Shown here: positions 47,449 to 61,500 of the stretch, piece after piece
How positions within the stretch are numbered: position 1 is the first letter of the stretch
How the letters are laid out: each line of letters begins with the position of its first letter
Assembly (NCBI GenBank): GCA_028023455.1
Contig: JAQFVV010006510.1
Coordinates: 374,001 to 438,000 of the forward strand
DNA: 64,000 nt
Origin: Epiperipatus broadwayi
Taxonomy: Eukaryota > Onychophora > Udeonychophora > Euonychophora > Peripatidae
Reading direction: 5' to 3'
Program-made: the position numbers and the translations under genes
The notes under the pieces: model-generated
Told to the model about the DNA's origin: nothing
Seen by the model: only the letters and a program-made list of their open reading frames with translations
Database searches by the model: none

Positions 47449-50250
47449 ATAATTTACATAAAATATATTTGTAACAAACAATCATAACTTTTAAATATCT
47501 ATAATTGTAAAGCAGAAATAACTATCTTTTATAGAATTATGTTTAACGTAATTACCGCTTTGCCATTATAAAATGCATTTAGAAATATTTTTATTAGATA
47601 TTCTATGAAAGTTATAATTCTTGTATTACATAATTTTGCTTGTGATGTAAACATTCATATTAATTTTTTTAATATTATGTTTAATTTCATAAATAATGAT
47701 AAAGAAAAAAACACATAATATTATTATTATAAAGTTTTATTTTTTATAGTTTTAATTAAAATTACTTTATTGATTTGCTTCTATATATATATATCTTTTG
47801 TCATAATAAGGTCACAGATAAACCACTGCTAATTTCCAATGTTTGTTTTTTGATGATGAATTATGAGATGAAGTTTGTACAAACAACAGACACAAATTAA
47901 AATTTTATGATAATTCATTCTTTTAATAATTCAAATAAGTTATTGCTACAAGGCAAAAAAGTTAATCTTTTCATTTTATTTTATGAGGATTTTATGAACA
48001 AATTACAAACAAACCATTTAGCAACTGTCCTGGAGGGAGGATAAAGAACATCTTTAAAAAGAATTTGCTTTACTTGCAGCTTTATCTATCTATCTGTTTC
48101 ACTATATTTATGTGTATTACATTTAATATATATATTCGTACCCAAAAATATTGTATTATCTACATCATATAACCGTGAAAACATTATATATATATGTGTG
48201 TGTGTTTATATGTAATAAAAGTTATCTTGAAGAAGATAAAAACCTACCACATAAAATGACATCAGATTATTAAATGATTTGTTTGGTTACAATCTCAATT
48301 TTAGAAAGTCATTGTCCAAAATTCTGTTTTCACCATGGTAAAATTTATACACACAAATAAAATAAAATTAAGATAAATTATAAATTAAGAAATTCATACC
48401 ATTTCTACATTGTTCAAATACTATTTGCTGTAGACTTTATTCATTATTTTAATCAGTGATAAATAATATATCATATTAATTTTTTTTCCCTCAGTGGTTC
48501 ATCGAAAAACACTAAAACTTTATTGATGACTTTTGCTTTATGAAAATTTTGATAGATTAATATAATACATGCCACATTACATAATAAAACTTTATTAATA
48601 CAAAATGAAAGATTATAGCAAATGATATTCAAACACTAACTAAAGGAAATAATTGACTGCACAAATTAGCATGACTATTCAAAGTTAAAAATAATAATTA
48701 ACATTTGTGGAAAAAATTGATTAATCTAGACAAATGATCTTATTTTTTTTCCTGATTTAATAGCCAAGAAATCCATGAATCTCTAATGCCTTTTAACAAA
48801 AGTGCCGTTTTATTAGGATAAAGAAAATATTCAAAATAGATTTTTGGAATGCAATTCTAATATAATATTTAATGTAATGACTATACTTATGTGTATAAGC
48901 AATCAGTCCAAAAATTAATGGCTGAGCATTTGTTAAAGCTAACCATATGTCATCAATCCTCAACATTGTCTGCTTTTTGCTTTTATTTTTGATGTGAAGA
49001 AATGATCTCACTTTCATGAAAATATGCAGATTCAAATAAAAGTAATACTTAAAAGTCAAGCATAGAGAAATTACAATATGACATATATAGTTCACTAGAA
49101 TTGAATCAGCTATTCTTTATAAAAACAAATTACATGCTGAGAATCCATAGATTTATGAATTATTTTCACACTTCATCAGGAAAATTGGCTATATTCAAAA
49201 ATGAAGATAATAGATTGCATACCAGAGCATATGTTTTTTATTCAAGCTCAGAAATGTATATCTGAAATTGCTTTTGAAGAGATATATGGTGACCAATAAC
49301 CTCCTTCAGTTTTTCATTTCTATCCTTTTTTGATTCCTCTACCAATTTTCAATTAATTTTCATGAATCAAACCATATATTATTTATTAATTAGTTAGAGC
49401 TAGTCGAATGGTAGATATTTATCATATCTTTGTTATTTATTATATTAAGGTGACAAGTATTTTAGCTGGAGTATTATTATTTTATTTGAGCTAATTCTAT
49501 TTTTCCATTATGGATTGATCGGATGGTGAGGGTACAATATATTAAAAGAAAAACAAATACATGAACATGATATATACATGTAAACGAGTGTATTGATAGC
49601 TTAATTTAAATGTTATAACATGTTTATATACAGATAAATAATTTTGTATAATCAACAATAATATGCCAGTTTGTAGATAATTATTCACCAAATAAATATA
49701 TAAATTGTACTATTTAATGATATATTTTTATATAATAGCAATTTAAACATTTTAAGCACACCAAAAAGTTATTGTATACACTTCATTTCTGAAATTATTT
49801 TGAAAGATTTTCTTCAGCATTTTTAATCTATTTTAGTTTTCAAAAAATCTTTTAAAAGTTTAGAATTCTCTACTTTAACAATAATCTAACGACTCAGAAT
49901 TAAGACATTTTGATTCATCTTTGCTCTAAACTTTCAAAAAGCAATTACATGTTACAAAATTTCTCACTCAATTGAAAATATGTAACTTTTTGACTGATAA
50001 AGTGTAAGACCTAAATAAGTTTTTAAAGGCTTTAAAAGTCACACATTTACGCATGCAAAATACACAGAATATAAATGCTTACATATTTTATATACATTCA
50101 TACTCACGCGTGCATAGTATCATATGTGATTAATCTTTACTCAAATTTATCTGTATTTATATATTAAATTTCAATTAGGTATATATACAACAAATATTTT
50201 TTCTAGTTAAAAATTAGCTTTTTTTAATAGTCAAAAAAATATTTGTTCGT
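47449..50250. other. AT-rich non-coding DNA
   Basis: Nothing recognised; a minus-strand open frame at 48793-49095 has only the aromatic/aliphatic composition of random AT-rich DNA. Confidence 0.45.
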
Positions 50251-50358
50251 CAAGTGTTGTTAGCCAAGAGGTCATCGCAGCTGCCTTGCAAGCAAGTAAT
50301 TGGTTGCAGATGGTTGTGGGTTCGCCTCCCGGCCGATGCTATGACATATGAAAAAAAA
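50251..50358 (+). repeat. tRNA-derived SINE, family B
   Basis: caagtgttgttagccaagag, tgccttgcaagcaagtaatt, gtgggttcgcctcccggccg and gatgctatgacatatgaaaa match the copies at 39348 and 16332 throughout. Box B (GGTTCGCCTCC) is intact. Confidence 0.85.
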
Positions 50359-50760
50359 TGTTGCAATTATTGTAAAACAAACACTAAATTTACTGTAAAC
50401 ACACAAGTAGTAATATTATAAAATAAATATTATTTTTTTATCAAAACAATCATTATGCTCTGAGAATTATAAGATGAAAAGTAGTTGTATGTGTCAGTAT
50501 GTGAATATTTGATATGAAATGATTGGAAATCAATAAATAATATTTCTAATTTAAATGCTATTGTATATTTTTTACTATGCTTATGATATATGTGCTTATA
50601 AATGAAAATATATTATTTTACTATATTAGTTAATAACAAAACAATAGTGTTATATTATTAAGAAAGCAGATTGTCATTATCATGATTTGTATTAAAATTG
50701 CATAAATGTGTATAATGTATTATCACTGAATAATACCATCCACATATGCATACACAGACT
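50359..50760. other. AT-rich non-coding DNA
   Basis: Nothing recognised. Confidence 0.5.
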
Positions 50761-51020
50761 GTTAATAGCAAACTCTATTTACAGTAGTGCCACCAACTGC
50801 AAGCCTTGAATTAATAGATGCAAGAAGGTTTATGCATGAAACACCTATTTAATGCCTATTCATCCAATATTATCACAGATGAAAGGCCCAAGCTAGAAAT
50901 TAGTCTGATGTTATTGGATGAGCAGGCACTAAATATGGATTTTATGCACAAACCTCAAACTCATTAACTATTAAGAATTGCACTTGGTGGCATTACTATA
51001 AAGAAAGTTTGCTACTGTTA
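50761..51020. repeat. MITE-like repeat, family A copy, full length
   Basis: Ends gttaatagcaaactctattt (left) and agaaagtttgctactgttaa (right) are inverted, with the next inverted block agtagtgccacc / ggtggcattact. At about 260 bp it defines the family's full length: terminal gttaacagtagcaaact-type ends, then the palindromic core with catccaata. It resembles a miniature DNA transposon. Confidence 0.8.
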
Positions 51021-52834
51021 ATAATGCTATCAAAAGATGACAATATTTTTGACTATATGTAATTATGCTACATTTTATTACAAAAATTTTTCAATGTGAC
51101 ATCAGTACTCTTTTGTCTCTTTCTAATTATAATTGAATTATGATTTAAAATCCATCTTTCAATACTGTGTTTCAATCTGACATATGCTATTAAAAGTCTT
51201 AAACTCTCCACTCTATTTCAGAACATCAATAAAATTAAATAATATTTTTTAATTGCTTACACTTACAAATTTACAGGCACCCTTAACTACATTTTCTTTA
51301 TCAATAACAACTAGGTTTATATATACACCAAAATGTTTATATATACACCATTTTGGTTTATTTAATTAAACCAGTTTATTCAATATTATCTGATATTTTA
51401 CAATGTCTGCTATAACTGGAATTCATAGAAATTTGAGCTCTGTAGTCTAAACTCAGATCAGTAGCATGTGGGTGTTTGGTGATTTAACCTTACACCCTGT
51501 TCCATATACTATACTGATTACCCATGATAACATGGTAATCATAATTCATAGTGTTAGCACTTTTGAATATCTTTGATATTATAATTATTAATATTCACGG
51601 GATGTATTCTATAAATATATTATAGATTTTCATATAAAATGTATTGTAAGCCCACTCCCTGTAATTGTTGTTTTTTATTATTTATAGACTGCATATGTGA
51701 TTTTTTCATTTTTTCTTCTCTGTTATGGTAGAAGATTAATGTACTGAATTTATTCACTACATCATGGATACTAGATAATGGTGCTATTACATCCACATCT
51801 AACATTCTTTTATCATTAACTTTAAGTTAATTTTTGGCTTATATTTTTCATCAATGAGCTGTTATATCTAATACCCGGATCTCCTGAATTTGGTGTATTA
51901 GAACTAAGTTACTTCCTGGTATATTCGTTTTATTAATAATTTAAATTCTACATAAATACACTTAATGTAACTATTTATTATTTTTGTATTAAACTTTTCT
52001 GTTTCGATTATTAAAAACGCGGGAAATGTTTAAGATATTTGTAACTTTTATTATTATTATTATTTTAAACATTTCAAACTTCCTTACATACAGATCATTT
52101 GAAGATTGTAATTATATCCCTTCTTGCTTAAACTGTTTAATTGTTAAAACTTTTTAGCTATTAATATCTAATCTGAAAAAATAGTTTTTATTTATTGATT
52201 TTAAATATTATATTGTTTTTTTTTACTCTGACAAATAATGTCTTTCTTTTAAATAAAATGTACTTCAATGCAAATAATTGAACAAATAATTTAACTAGAA
52301 TCATAAAAATAAATTAGTATATATTTAAGAATACAAAGAGTTCGCAAAAATTTATTTAGTAGTTGTAAGTTCCAAAAATGCAGGAAACAATTGTGTTGAA
52401 ATTATAAAAAGCAGTTCAAATTTACACCAATAATGATGAAATATTAACATTTAATCATAAATAACGTTAATTTCATTATTTTTCTTATTCAGATACCTAT
52501 TAAATATTCTCAAGATGTTTCTCTGCTATATAGTTTCAAACTTTGACTATGTACTAAGGGTTCTACATTTAGATACATGTTGATGGAAAAATTGGGTTAA
52601 ATTCCTTCCAGGATAAATACTAAACCATTCTTGAGATATCAGATTGTGAATGCCAAACTGTTTTACTTCTAAAGCTGTTTAATATGGTGTGATAATAGTC
52701 TTCAAAAGTAAAGGGTTTTATAAATAAAGAACCCCACCCATTTTTAGTGACTTCAAAGATGTGATTACTTCCAATAGCAATCTTTTATTTTTTCACACGA
52801 TCACCATTTTCTATGCTTACACAAGCTGTTATCA
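51021..52834. other. AT-rich non-coding DNA
   Basis: A minus-strand open frame at 51620-51805 has a charged middle (FYHNREEKMKKSHMQSINN) less random-looking than its surroundings. I recognise no family. Otherwise nothing. Confidence 0.4.
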
Positions 52835-53882
52835 GCAGTAGAAAACTATCCATATAGTGCTGCCTCCCAGTTTAAGCCTTATTAATCAACGAATGAAGGA
52901 AGATTTTGCATACAATCTTCATCTAGTTTCTACTCCTCCAATGTTCCAGACTGGGTTCTAGTTTGTAGCTTTCATCAATGAGGAGCTTTGGATCTGAGAT
53001 TACTGCATATAGTTCTAAGGATCTAATGCAATCCTCCAGCTGCTACTTTTTATCTATTTAGTTAATTATAAAGTTAGGAGCTCAAGATGAAAAAAAAATC
53101 AGGCTCATTCATCTGTATAATATTATAAATTTGAATCCAGTTCATTATCTATATATTTTTTGTGTTTTTTGGTTTATCAAAAATGAAAGTCACTATCACT
53201 ACATAGGCAGTAATGGTATAAACCCAACAAAACAACATATAATCATCATTTCCAATCTTACACAAACTATTATTAACTGTAGTTAACTCTTCATGTAGTA
53301 ACACCACAATGTAAGCCTTAGTAATCAATGAATACAGGAAGATTTGTGAATAAAATCCTTATCCTGTGCCTACCCATCTAGGATTTAGGTACTAGTTTCT
53401 AACTTGTGCCTTTCACAACAACAGCTTGTATAAGCACAAAAAATGGTGGTCACATGACATTTTGGTGGTTATATACTTGCCCTTGGGATAATAGTAACTG
53501 TTGTTTTTGATAAAAAAGAAAAACCATAATGTATAGTTACTGAGCTGGGTTCAGATCTATATAACTATACAAGTGAATGAGCTTGAATTGAAATATTAAT
53601 GCATTTGGATCTTAAGCTCCTAGCTTTATAGTTAATTAACTAGGTAACAGATAGTGGCTGGATAGTTGTATTAGATCATTAGATCTAGATATAGTGGTCT
53701 CAGCTCCAAAGCTCTTCACTCATAAAAGCCACAAGCTGGAAACTAGTTTGGGGATATTGGATGAGTAGGCACTGGATATGATTTTATGCACAACCTTCTG
53801 TATGTATTGATTGCTATGGCTTGTACTGGGTAGCATTACAATATGGATAGTTTGCTACTGCTTTTCTTTTTGTATTCAACCT
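52835..53882. repeat. 1-kb nested foldback with MITE family A arms
   Basis: The left arm (52835-53145) and right arm (53540-53882) are inverted copies. agtagaaaactatccatata pairs with atggatagtttgctactg at the ends, and tagttaattataaagttagg with the complement of cctagctttatagttaatta further in. Each arm begins with a family A-like segment, and a third family A copy (about 53225-53480) sits in the centre. This is the largest palindromic assembly of the family in the window. Confidence 0.85.
53225..53480. repeat. MITE-like family A copy inside the foldback
   Basis: actgtagttaactcttcatg, agtaatcaatgaatacagga, tttctaacttgtgcctttca and caagtataagcacaaaaaa-like ends match the family. Its own inverted ends include the ccaccattt/aaatggtgg-type motif near 53440. 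Confidence 0.7.
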
Positions 53883-54239
53883 GTGAAGAGAAAATTATTC
53901 TTGTAATGCTGACAAATATTTTATAGGTTCTCCCTAATATCACTTTCAAATGTTTTAAGCCTAATGGATTTAGATATGATACAGTATTTTTTTATAATCA
54001 GATTAAATTTATACTATTCTGGATATTAGCATTATCTATGTGTTTATCATTCATATCCCTTTGAAACAAAGTATTTTTTAATACTATTATTCCCATTTAT
54101 AATATTACTTAATATTTAATCTTAATTTGATATAAATTTTTATGGTAAGTCACAATTAAATGTTTCATTGTTTAACTGGAGATATCCCAATATCATTTTG
54201 ACTCTCCATGCTTTCATCATAAGACTTTATTAAACTATT
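53883..54239. other. AT-rich non-coding DNA
   Basis: Nothing recognised. Confidence 0.5.
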
Positions 54240-55170
54240 AAGAGGTTTATTTATTTTATCCTCAATCTCTTTCATGACAATTTTGATCATTGTTTGATGC
54301 TATTTTACAATTATATATTATGGAATCAATCCTCTTTTCTTCATTTTGACATAAATTCTTTGATTTTTCTTCTCAGAGATATGTCCTCAGTTAACTTACT
54401 TATCAATCCCCTTTTCTTTATTTTGACATAAATTCTCTGCTTTTTCTTCTCAGAAGTACATCCTCAGTTAATTTATTTAATTTTCCTTGATTAATCAGAG
54501 ATTGAATGTGGATTCCCAGATCATTTACTTTAAACTGTATCACATGTAAATTAATTTCACAAATGGTTCTGCCCAATTTAATTTTTTTAACTTGTTGTTC
54601 TTCTCTTTTGTTTGTTTTCTTTTTTTTTCTATCTTATTATTTTTTTCTTATTGAAATTTATTTATCTTAACTTCTTGATTTTTTTTTTTTTTTTGAGAAT
54701 GTCAGCCACATCAGTTTTCATCATTTGAGTCCAATTCTTCTCATTTTCTGTGGTACTTTCTAATTTACAGAATTTGGTGTGAATTTGATCATGTTTTTTT
54801 TTTTTTTCCATTTTACTCTTTAATTCATTAACTTTAATTTCCAAGTTCTGTATTTGTCCCATTTTTTATTTCCTAATCTAATTTTATATATACACATTTA
54901 TTTCTTAACTAAATTTAATTTCTAGTACATATCGATCCTCTTCAGTCTTCATTATTAATATTTCCTGGTTTTCTTTCATAATACTTGATTTTTATCATTC
55001 TTATTCTTTAGATTTCATCTCAACATTTCTTAACTTTGTTTCATGTCTTTCTGATTCTGTCACTTTTTTCTTGGCTTTGTTTCATTTCTTGTTTGAAGTC
55101 TTTTATTTCACACATTTCATTTACTTTTTTTGTCTGTCTTAATATTTATGTTTTTTCATTTTCCATATTA
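54240..55170 (-). pseudogene. Degenerate coiled-coil-like coding trace
   Basis: The minus strand is strongly purine-rich and reads, across several frames, as Lys/Glu-rich helical text. Examples are LQTRNETKPRKK (near 55090), MGQIQNLEIKVNELKSKMEK (an open frame at 54662-54862), FVKLIYM/VIQFKVNDLGIHIQSLIN and KLNKLTEDVLLRRKSREFM. Heptad-like spacing of Leu/Ile/Val in the open frame suggests a coiled coil. LINE ORF1 proteins of some clades look like this, but no diagnostic domain is visible. A purine-rich simple sequence could mimic it, so confidence is low. Confidence 0.3.
54325..54475. repeat. Tandem duplication, about 77 bp
   Basis: atcaatcctcttttcttcat...tcctcagttaac (54325-54396) is followed at once by a diverged copy (54402-54475). 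In the minus-strand coding trace it duplicates a KLTED..LRRKS motif. Confidence 0.8.
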
Positions 55171-56113
55171 TAATTTATATATCTTATTTTATTTAAAAAA
55201 GAGAGCATGAATTTCATTTTCAACATAATATCCCCAACTAAATGAATGATTAAATCACTTCTTCCTATTGTACTTTCTATTTCTATTTTAATAATTCAAC
55301 TCATTACGTAACTATATATAATTATTTATATGAGATCTCTCTCAACACACTATATTAGTATCATTTCTCAATCTCGATTAAGTCACTTATTTACAATAGT
55401 ATTACTCACATTAATGTGTGCTTTCTTGGTTTCAATTTATATCATGTATTTTTTATTGCATTCAAATGTAATTTTCTTGCATTATTGATATACTCATTCC
55501 ATAACTAAAATGTTGTCCACCAATTCCCCAAGAAATACACAGTTGACAAATTAATGAGTTAACTTCAAATATATATAACTATTCATTTATGACTACTCAT
55601 AAAACAATTTTAATGAATATTCATTAGTAAGCTCACATTCCTTTACTGCTTTATTGGTATACAGCCCACACCTTGCTGATTTTAAAGCTAAGACTACAAA
55701 ACAATTTTTATTAAGACTTGAAAAGCCCAAGTCACCAGATGGTGCTTTTGCATCATTTGCCTTTTTCTTGTGCATTTATATAAAATATTTTATAGCTCCT
55801 ACAGCATTTCATATTTTATAATTTTATTATTTATACATTTGTGTGCTTCCACATTTCTCACTGGAAAAACAAATTTTGACAATTCCACATTCAGTTATGA
55901 AATTTTGTCATCAACAAAACACAACTACAAAATTAGGATAATCATTATCCATATAATTATCATCCCAGTATATTACTTAATATAAACAACCTTAACTTTT
56001 ATTAATTACAATCACTAACTAACTACATAGCAATTTTATTATGACTCTAACTCATTCATGGGTTTATATTAATTGAGCCCCATTAATAGGTGTCCAGAAT
56101 ATAATGGATCATG

Positions 56114-56118
<5 letters not shown>
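55171..56118. other. AT-rich non-coding DNA
   Basis: No recognised feature; a 60-codon minus frame at 55593-55775 has no known motif. Confidence 0.45.
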
Positions 56119-56419
<301 letters not shown>

Positions 56420-57479
56420 CTTATAAAATAGAAGTAGTTAGATATTCTCCCCACAAATGTAAATTCTAATAAATATCATTACTTGGTGTTTTAAAATAGA
56501 TATAATCTATCACTGAATACTCAAATGTAATGGAGAAAAATAAATCAAAAAGGTCTAACTTAAACCTGTACTTTTATACTTGTAGTTATAAGCTTTACTT
56601 GGGCTAGGCAAATAAATACACTATAACTTACATCTGAAAATATTTTTTAAAATATATTCTACTTAAGTATTAATTATTCACTGTAAAAATGTGCAGATAA
56701 AAGTCATAACAAGCAAAATATTCTCCATAATGTATGTCTCTATAAGTTATCTCAGCTAATCTTTAAATAATACACTACAAACTTTTTTCCACAAGTAAAA
56801 TTGGCATAAGTGCAAACTACTATAGATTCATACATTTAAAAGGCATAAATGGCTTATTTTGAAAAAAAAAAGAGTTTAAACTTCTTTCATCAAAAACTAT
56901 TATTCTCACTTAACGATAAATAAATACGATTATATAACCACATTATTGGAAAATATACATTTCAAAAAATAACTAACTAAATAAATGAATAAATGATTGA
57001 ATAGATAAATATAGCTATAAATCCACAAATACATAATTGAATGAGTATACATAATTCAATAAATACATGATTCAATGAATATGTGAATTAGTACATGATG
57101 AAAGAAAATAAACAATGCGCTTATTGAGAATTAATAAATGTATTAATATCATAGAATTACTCATATAACCAAAAAAAAAATACATTAATTATCATAAATT
57201 TCAAATCTTTTTCCTATTATAATCTATCTTGACTTTGTTCTCCAAAGTTTCTATCAGATTTTTTTTTAAAAGACTTCTACTAAAAGTAACTTTAAAGTCA
57301 CACTAATGGTTTATATACATTCAGACATATATCATAGAATTTAAATGTGCATATATTTGTTAATGAACACTATGTTATAAATGAAAAATATATTAATTAT
57401 GCATCTTTTTAGATAGAGTAATGCCTAACATGGATGCACAATGTCATCACAGCTTTGTTTGATAATTATTAATATAAAA
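56420..57479. other. AT-rich non-coding DNA
   Basis: Nothing recognised. Confidence 0.5.
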
Positions 57480-58539
57480 TGGAAGATGGTTAGCACATGG
57501 GACTCCCCATAAGGGCATTATCTCAAGTATCTTCCTCAAACTCTTTGAATAAAGGATCCTACCTGCATATAGTGCTTTACACCCTCCCTATTGTATGTGC
57601 ACTATGTGGATGACTTTTTTTTTGCAATCCAGACTGATTGATTAGCCAAAACCAACAAAACTTTGCCAAGCAACATCATTCACATATACCGGAGAAAATG
57701 AGGAGAATCTTAATGGTATCAGTAATCAATTTCTACATACTGTCTGATCTTATTTGTCTCAATTACAAAATGTTCATAAAACCAAACATATATGCAGCTT
57801 AATCTACCCAAAATCACTCACACCAAGCACTCATAAACTTAAAGCTTCCCTGCACAATAACTTCATCTTTGCAAATTTGAATCAGACAAAAAGGACATCA
57901 ACTCTTAAGATTTTAAACTATGCAACAACAGCTACAAGGATTAGGTTTTATTTCAAACAATTAAAAATTTCTACAATAGAAAGTAACACCCCCCAACACA
58001 CACACAAATAAAAAGCCTTGTATTTTCTTTTTATACATACTCAGCATTACTCACCATGTAATCAATATCATCATTACCACAAACCAAGTTACATTTTATG
58101 CATCAATTCCATTGCATCATTTACTCAACCACTTGAGGAACACACTGCCAACCAAGATTCATTCTAAAGTAGTCAACAAAACTAAATGCCATGATACAGT
58201 TTGTCCTCCATCTACTATGGTGAATCACAGGCCAACTTATCAATTGGTATTGCTTAGCATTCATATATTTATAATATAGCAAAACATATGCAGATACTCA
58301 CTCAATCTTCTTTGACAATTTCTCCACAACCATCATGTCTTAGAGCTGACCTACTTCAATGTCATCTGCATAGAGTATGATGCCAAATGCAAAATCAAAG
58401 AAGCACATCACATTTCAAGGAACAAACATGTCATTAAAAAAAGGATTCATTTATCTCCCTTTTCAAAAAAAATGGCCTATCCATCATACATAAACTTAAA
58501 TTCAAATATTATGTAAATTAACCTACACAAACAATAGAT

Positions 58540-58540
<1 letters not shown>
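57480..58540. other. GC-richer segment, unrecognised
   Basis: Composition is more balanced than the surroundings. An open frame of 85 codons (57754-58011, plus) is rich in Ser, Thr, Lys and His. Reading on in neighbouring frames gives CIEYDAKCKIKEAHHISRNK near 58370. I do not recognise a protein family; an old transposon gene is possible. Confidence 0.3.
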
Positions 58541-58586
<46 letters not shown>

Positions 58587-58592
58587 TATATA
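58541..58592. repeat. (TA)n microsatellite
   Basis: TA run with flanking gata interruptions. Confidence 0.9.
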
Positions 58593-61500
58593 TATTACAC
58601 CCACACTCCCAATAGAATACTGCTACATTTATGACTTTTCTTAAGTTGAACACATGCTAGGCACATCATGTTTAATTAATGTTATTATAGCTTTGCTCTC
58701 CTGTATATTTGTTTATTATATATATATATATCTGTGACGAAGCGTGAATTTTTCAAAAACGGAAGCACACTACATCTTTTTTTTAGTAATGTATTTATTT
58801 TACTTGCCACAACAATTTACATATATTTAAAAGATAATGTATAATTTAAAATATGATTTAGTTTAAATTATAAATCAATTTTATATATTATTTTGCTTAG
58901 ATCGCATGTGTATAGGTATATTCCACGAAGCACCACCATCATATATATTGTATCCTCATATATAGGATATATATATATATATATATATATATTGTATCCT
59001 CACTTCCAGGAAATATATAATTATAATTACTTGATATATCTCAGATAAATAACTATGTTCATCTAAAAATATATCTAAATCAACAATAACTATATTCTTT
59101 AATAATATCACTGATTAAATTAGTTTAATTAATAACTAATAATATAATTCTGGTTTATAAAATGAAATAAATCAATATCTAATCAAATTATGAGACTATG
59201 AAGTGAGTTTACAAGTGGCAGAGCGAAAACATTAAGCTAATCTCACACTGGATATCACCTTAATGGCATAAGAATACTATCCTTATTCCTATTACTTTAA
59301 TACTACATTTATAGTACTCTTATGTCTTTAATCAAAACTAATTAAGTAAATTACCTTTAACAAATTAATTTAAAATATCTTTTTCAAAACTAATTTAACT
59401 CAAATTATCTCAGGTTCTCTTAAAATAATGATAAATTAAATATAACTTTTGTAATCAAGTATGATAAGGGATTTAATATCGTTCCTAACTACAATTTAAT
59501 AATACTAATAATAACAAATAGTAATACTAATCTTTAATCTTTATAATGTTATTTTTGTATATCTTATAATAAAAACGTAATATAATTTTCTATTATACAT
59601 ATGGCATCTTAGATAAATATATTTAGTATGATATTATAATCTGAGAATATGTGGCAATCGTTACTAATATAATGTAATGTAAATCTTTGGTAATTATTCC
59701 ATGACCATCATAATGATATATTAAGCAAAACTTCTTAAATAAAATATATCAATAAAACATTATAATGCTGAAATAACAATTTTATTTATGATGTGCAAAT
59801 ATTGTGTCTTAATTATAATTATCTGTGATTATGTAATTGTAATGTGAAGAAATTGAGTCAACACCAAGACTTATAAAACAAGTTTAACAATTTTATTAAC
59901 GAACTTGACAATAAAATTATTTACATTATTTACATTTTTATAGAATTCTATTCCTATTCAGGTACTTCTCCAATACAAATTAAATGACTTAAAATATAAA
60001 ATACAGAACAGTTTCTTAAATAAAATATTTCTTATTTTTAAAATATCATTATGTAACTTTTTTTATTACAGTTATTAGATATTATTAATTTATAGGTTTT
60101 TTTAAAAAAAAACATATAGGTAATACTTTTACTATGAACTTATCCTTGTTATTTAGTTTTAAAAAAGAAATAATTTATTATTCTGTATAGTCATTCTTCA
60201 ATAATATTTATGTGAACAACCTTAATTCATAGCATACCATCAAACTAAGCTATTTACTAATTATTACTTTAAACTTTAAATATAATGTATGTATTAGTGT
60301 GTTGTTATGAAATTACTTTTCTAAAACTTATGACTAATTTCATTCATTCAACACGATTCAGTCAATTACCTTTAATCATAAATAAAAATATGCATTATAA
60401 GTATGTCTTTTTTTAAAAAAAAAATCTTAATAATTAAGTAATATCATTATAAATACTTTTAAATTAACAACTATTTATTTTATAAAAAATAAATAAATAT
60501 CATTTTTAAATATAAAAGTTTTATGATTCTTTCACTGACAAAATTATGTTTTTATAATTTTTACACTTATTTTACTCTAAGCAACATAACTTATCTTATC
60601 CACTTTAATAATTCTCTATTTCCAAACCTATTTATTATTTCCAATTTTAAAACAACCATCTTTTACAATGTAATCCAATAAATTTCAATATCACACAAAA
60701 CTAGTAGGCATATGGGATAAACTATAACTTCAACTTAACACCTTTATCAACTAACCATCATGGGCACAGTGTACATGAAATGAGGTATAACTTATTTGTT
60801 TAATAATCTCTACTACCAAATATAATGTCCAGGCTATTTATTCAGCACTATGGTACATTAAACTTTAACACATAGAAAAATAAACAGTAACATGAATATA
60901 CACAAGATATAGGGCTATGTTATCTATACTTGTATAAACATCAATATAGTATATTCTTCTTCCCATATAAGTAAACCCTACATACCATATTAGCCTGGTC
61001 TTATATAACTTAATACTAAGATATTAGCATTTAAATTCATCACTTTACATCGCTAAATTCATCTTCTTATTCTTATAATAACAAATAAATTCATTTTTAG
61101 AATAATAATCTAACTAACTAATAAGACAAGATTATTTCATTCTTTAATAGTTCTTAAACTTAAGCATAAACAATCAGAATCAATGTCATATTTTTAATAC
61201 TTTAAATTATTCAACTAAAACATCCAATTCGGTTATAATAGAATAATATACTTATATTTTTTTTATGTTTAAATATCTTTACGATATCATTAAAATTATG
61301 CATATTCTTAAATAACTAAACAAATGAAAAATTATGTGTAGGTATTGTGTTTTATATACACATCCATACATTTGCACAAAATAACAAATCACATTTTAAA
61401 ACTTAATAATTTACATTATTACCATAAGTAATTTTTGTTGACAATTACTTATTCGATATATTCTAGATCACGATATAAATAAAACATTTGATTATTGTTT

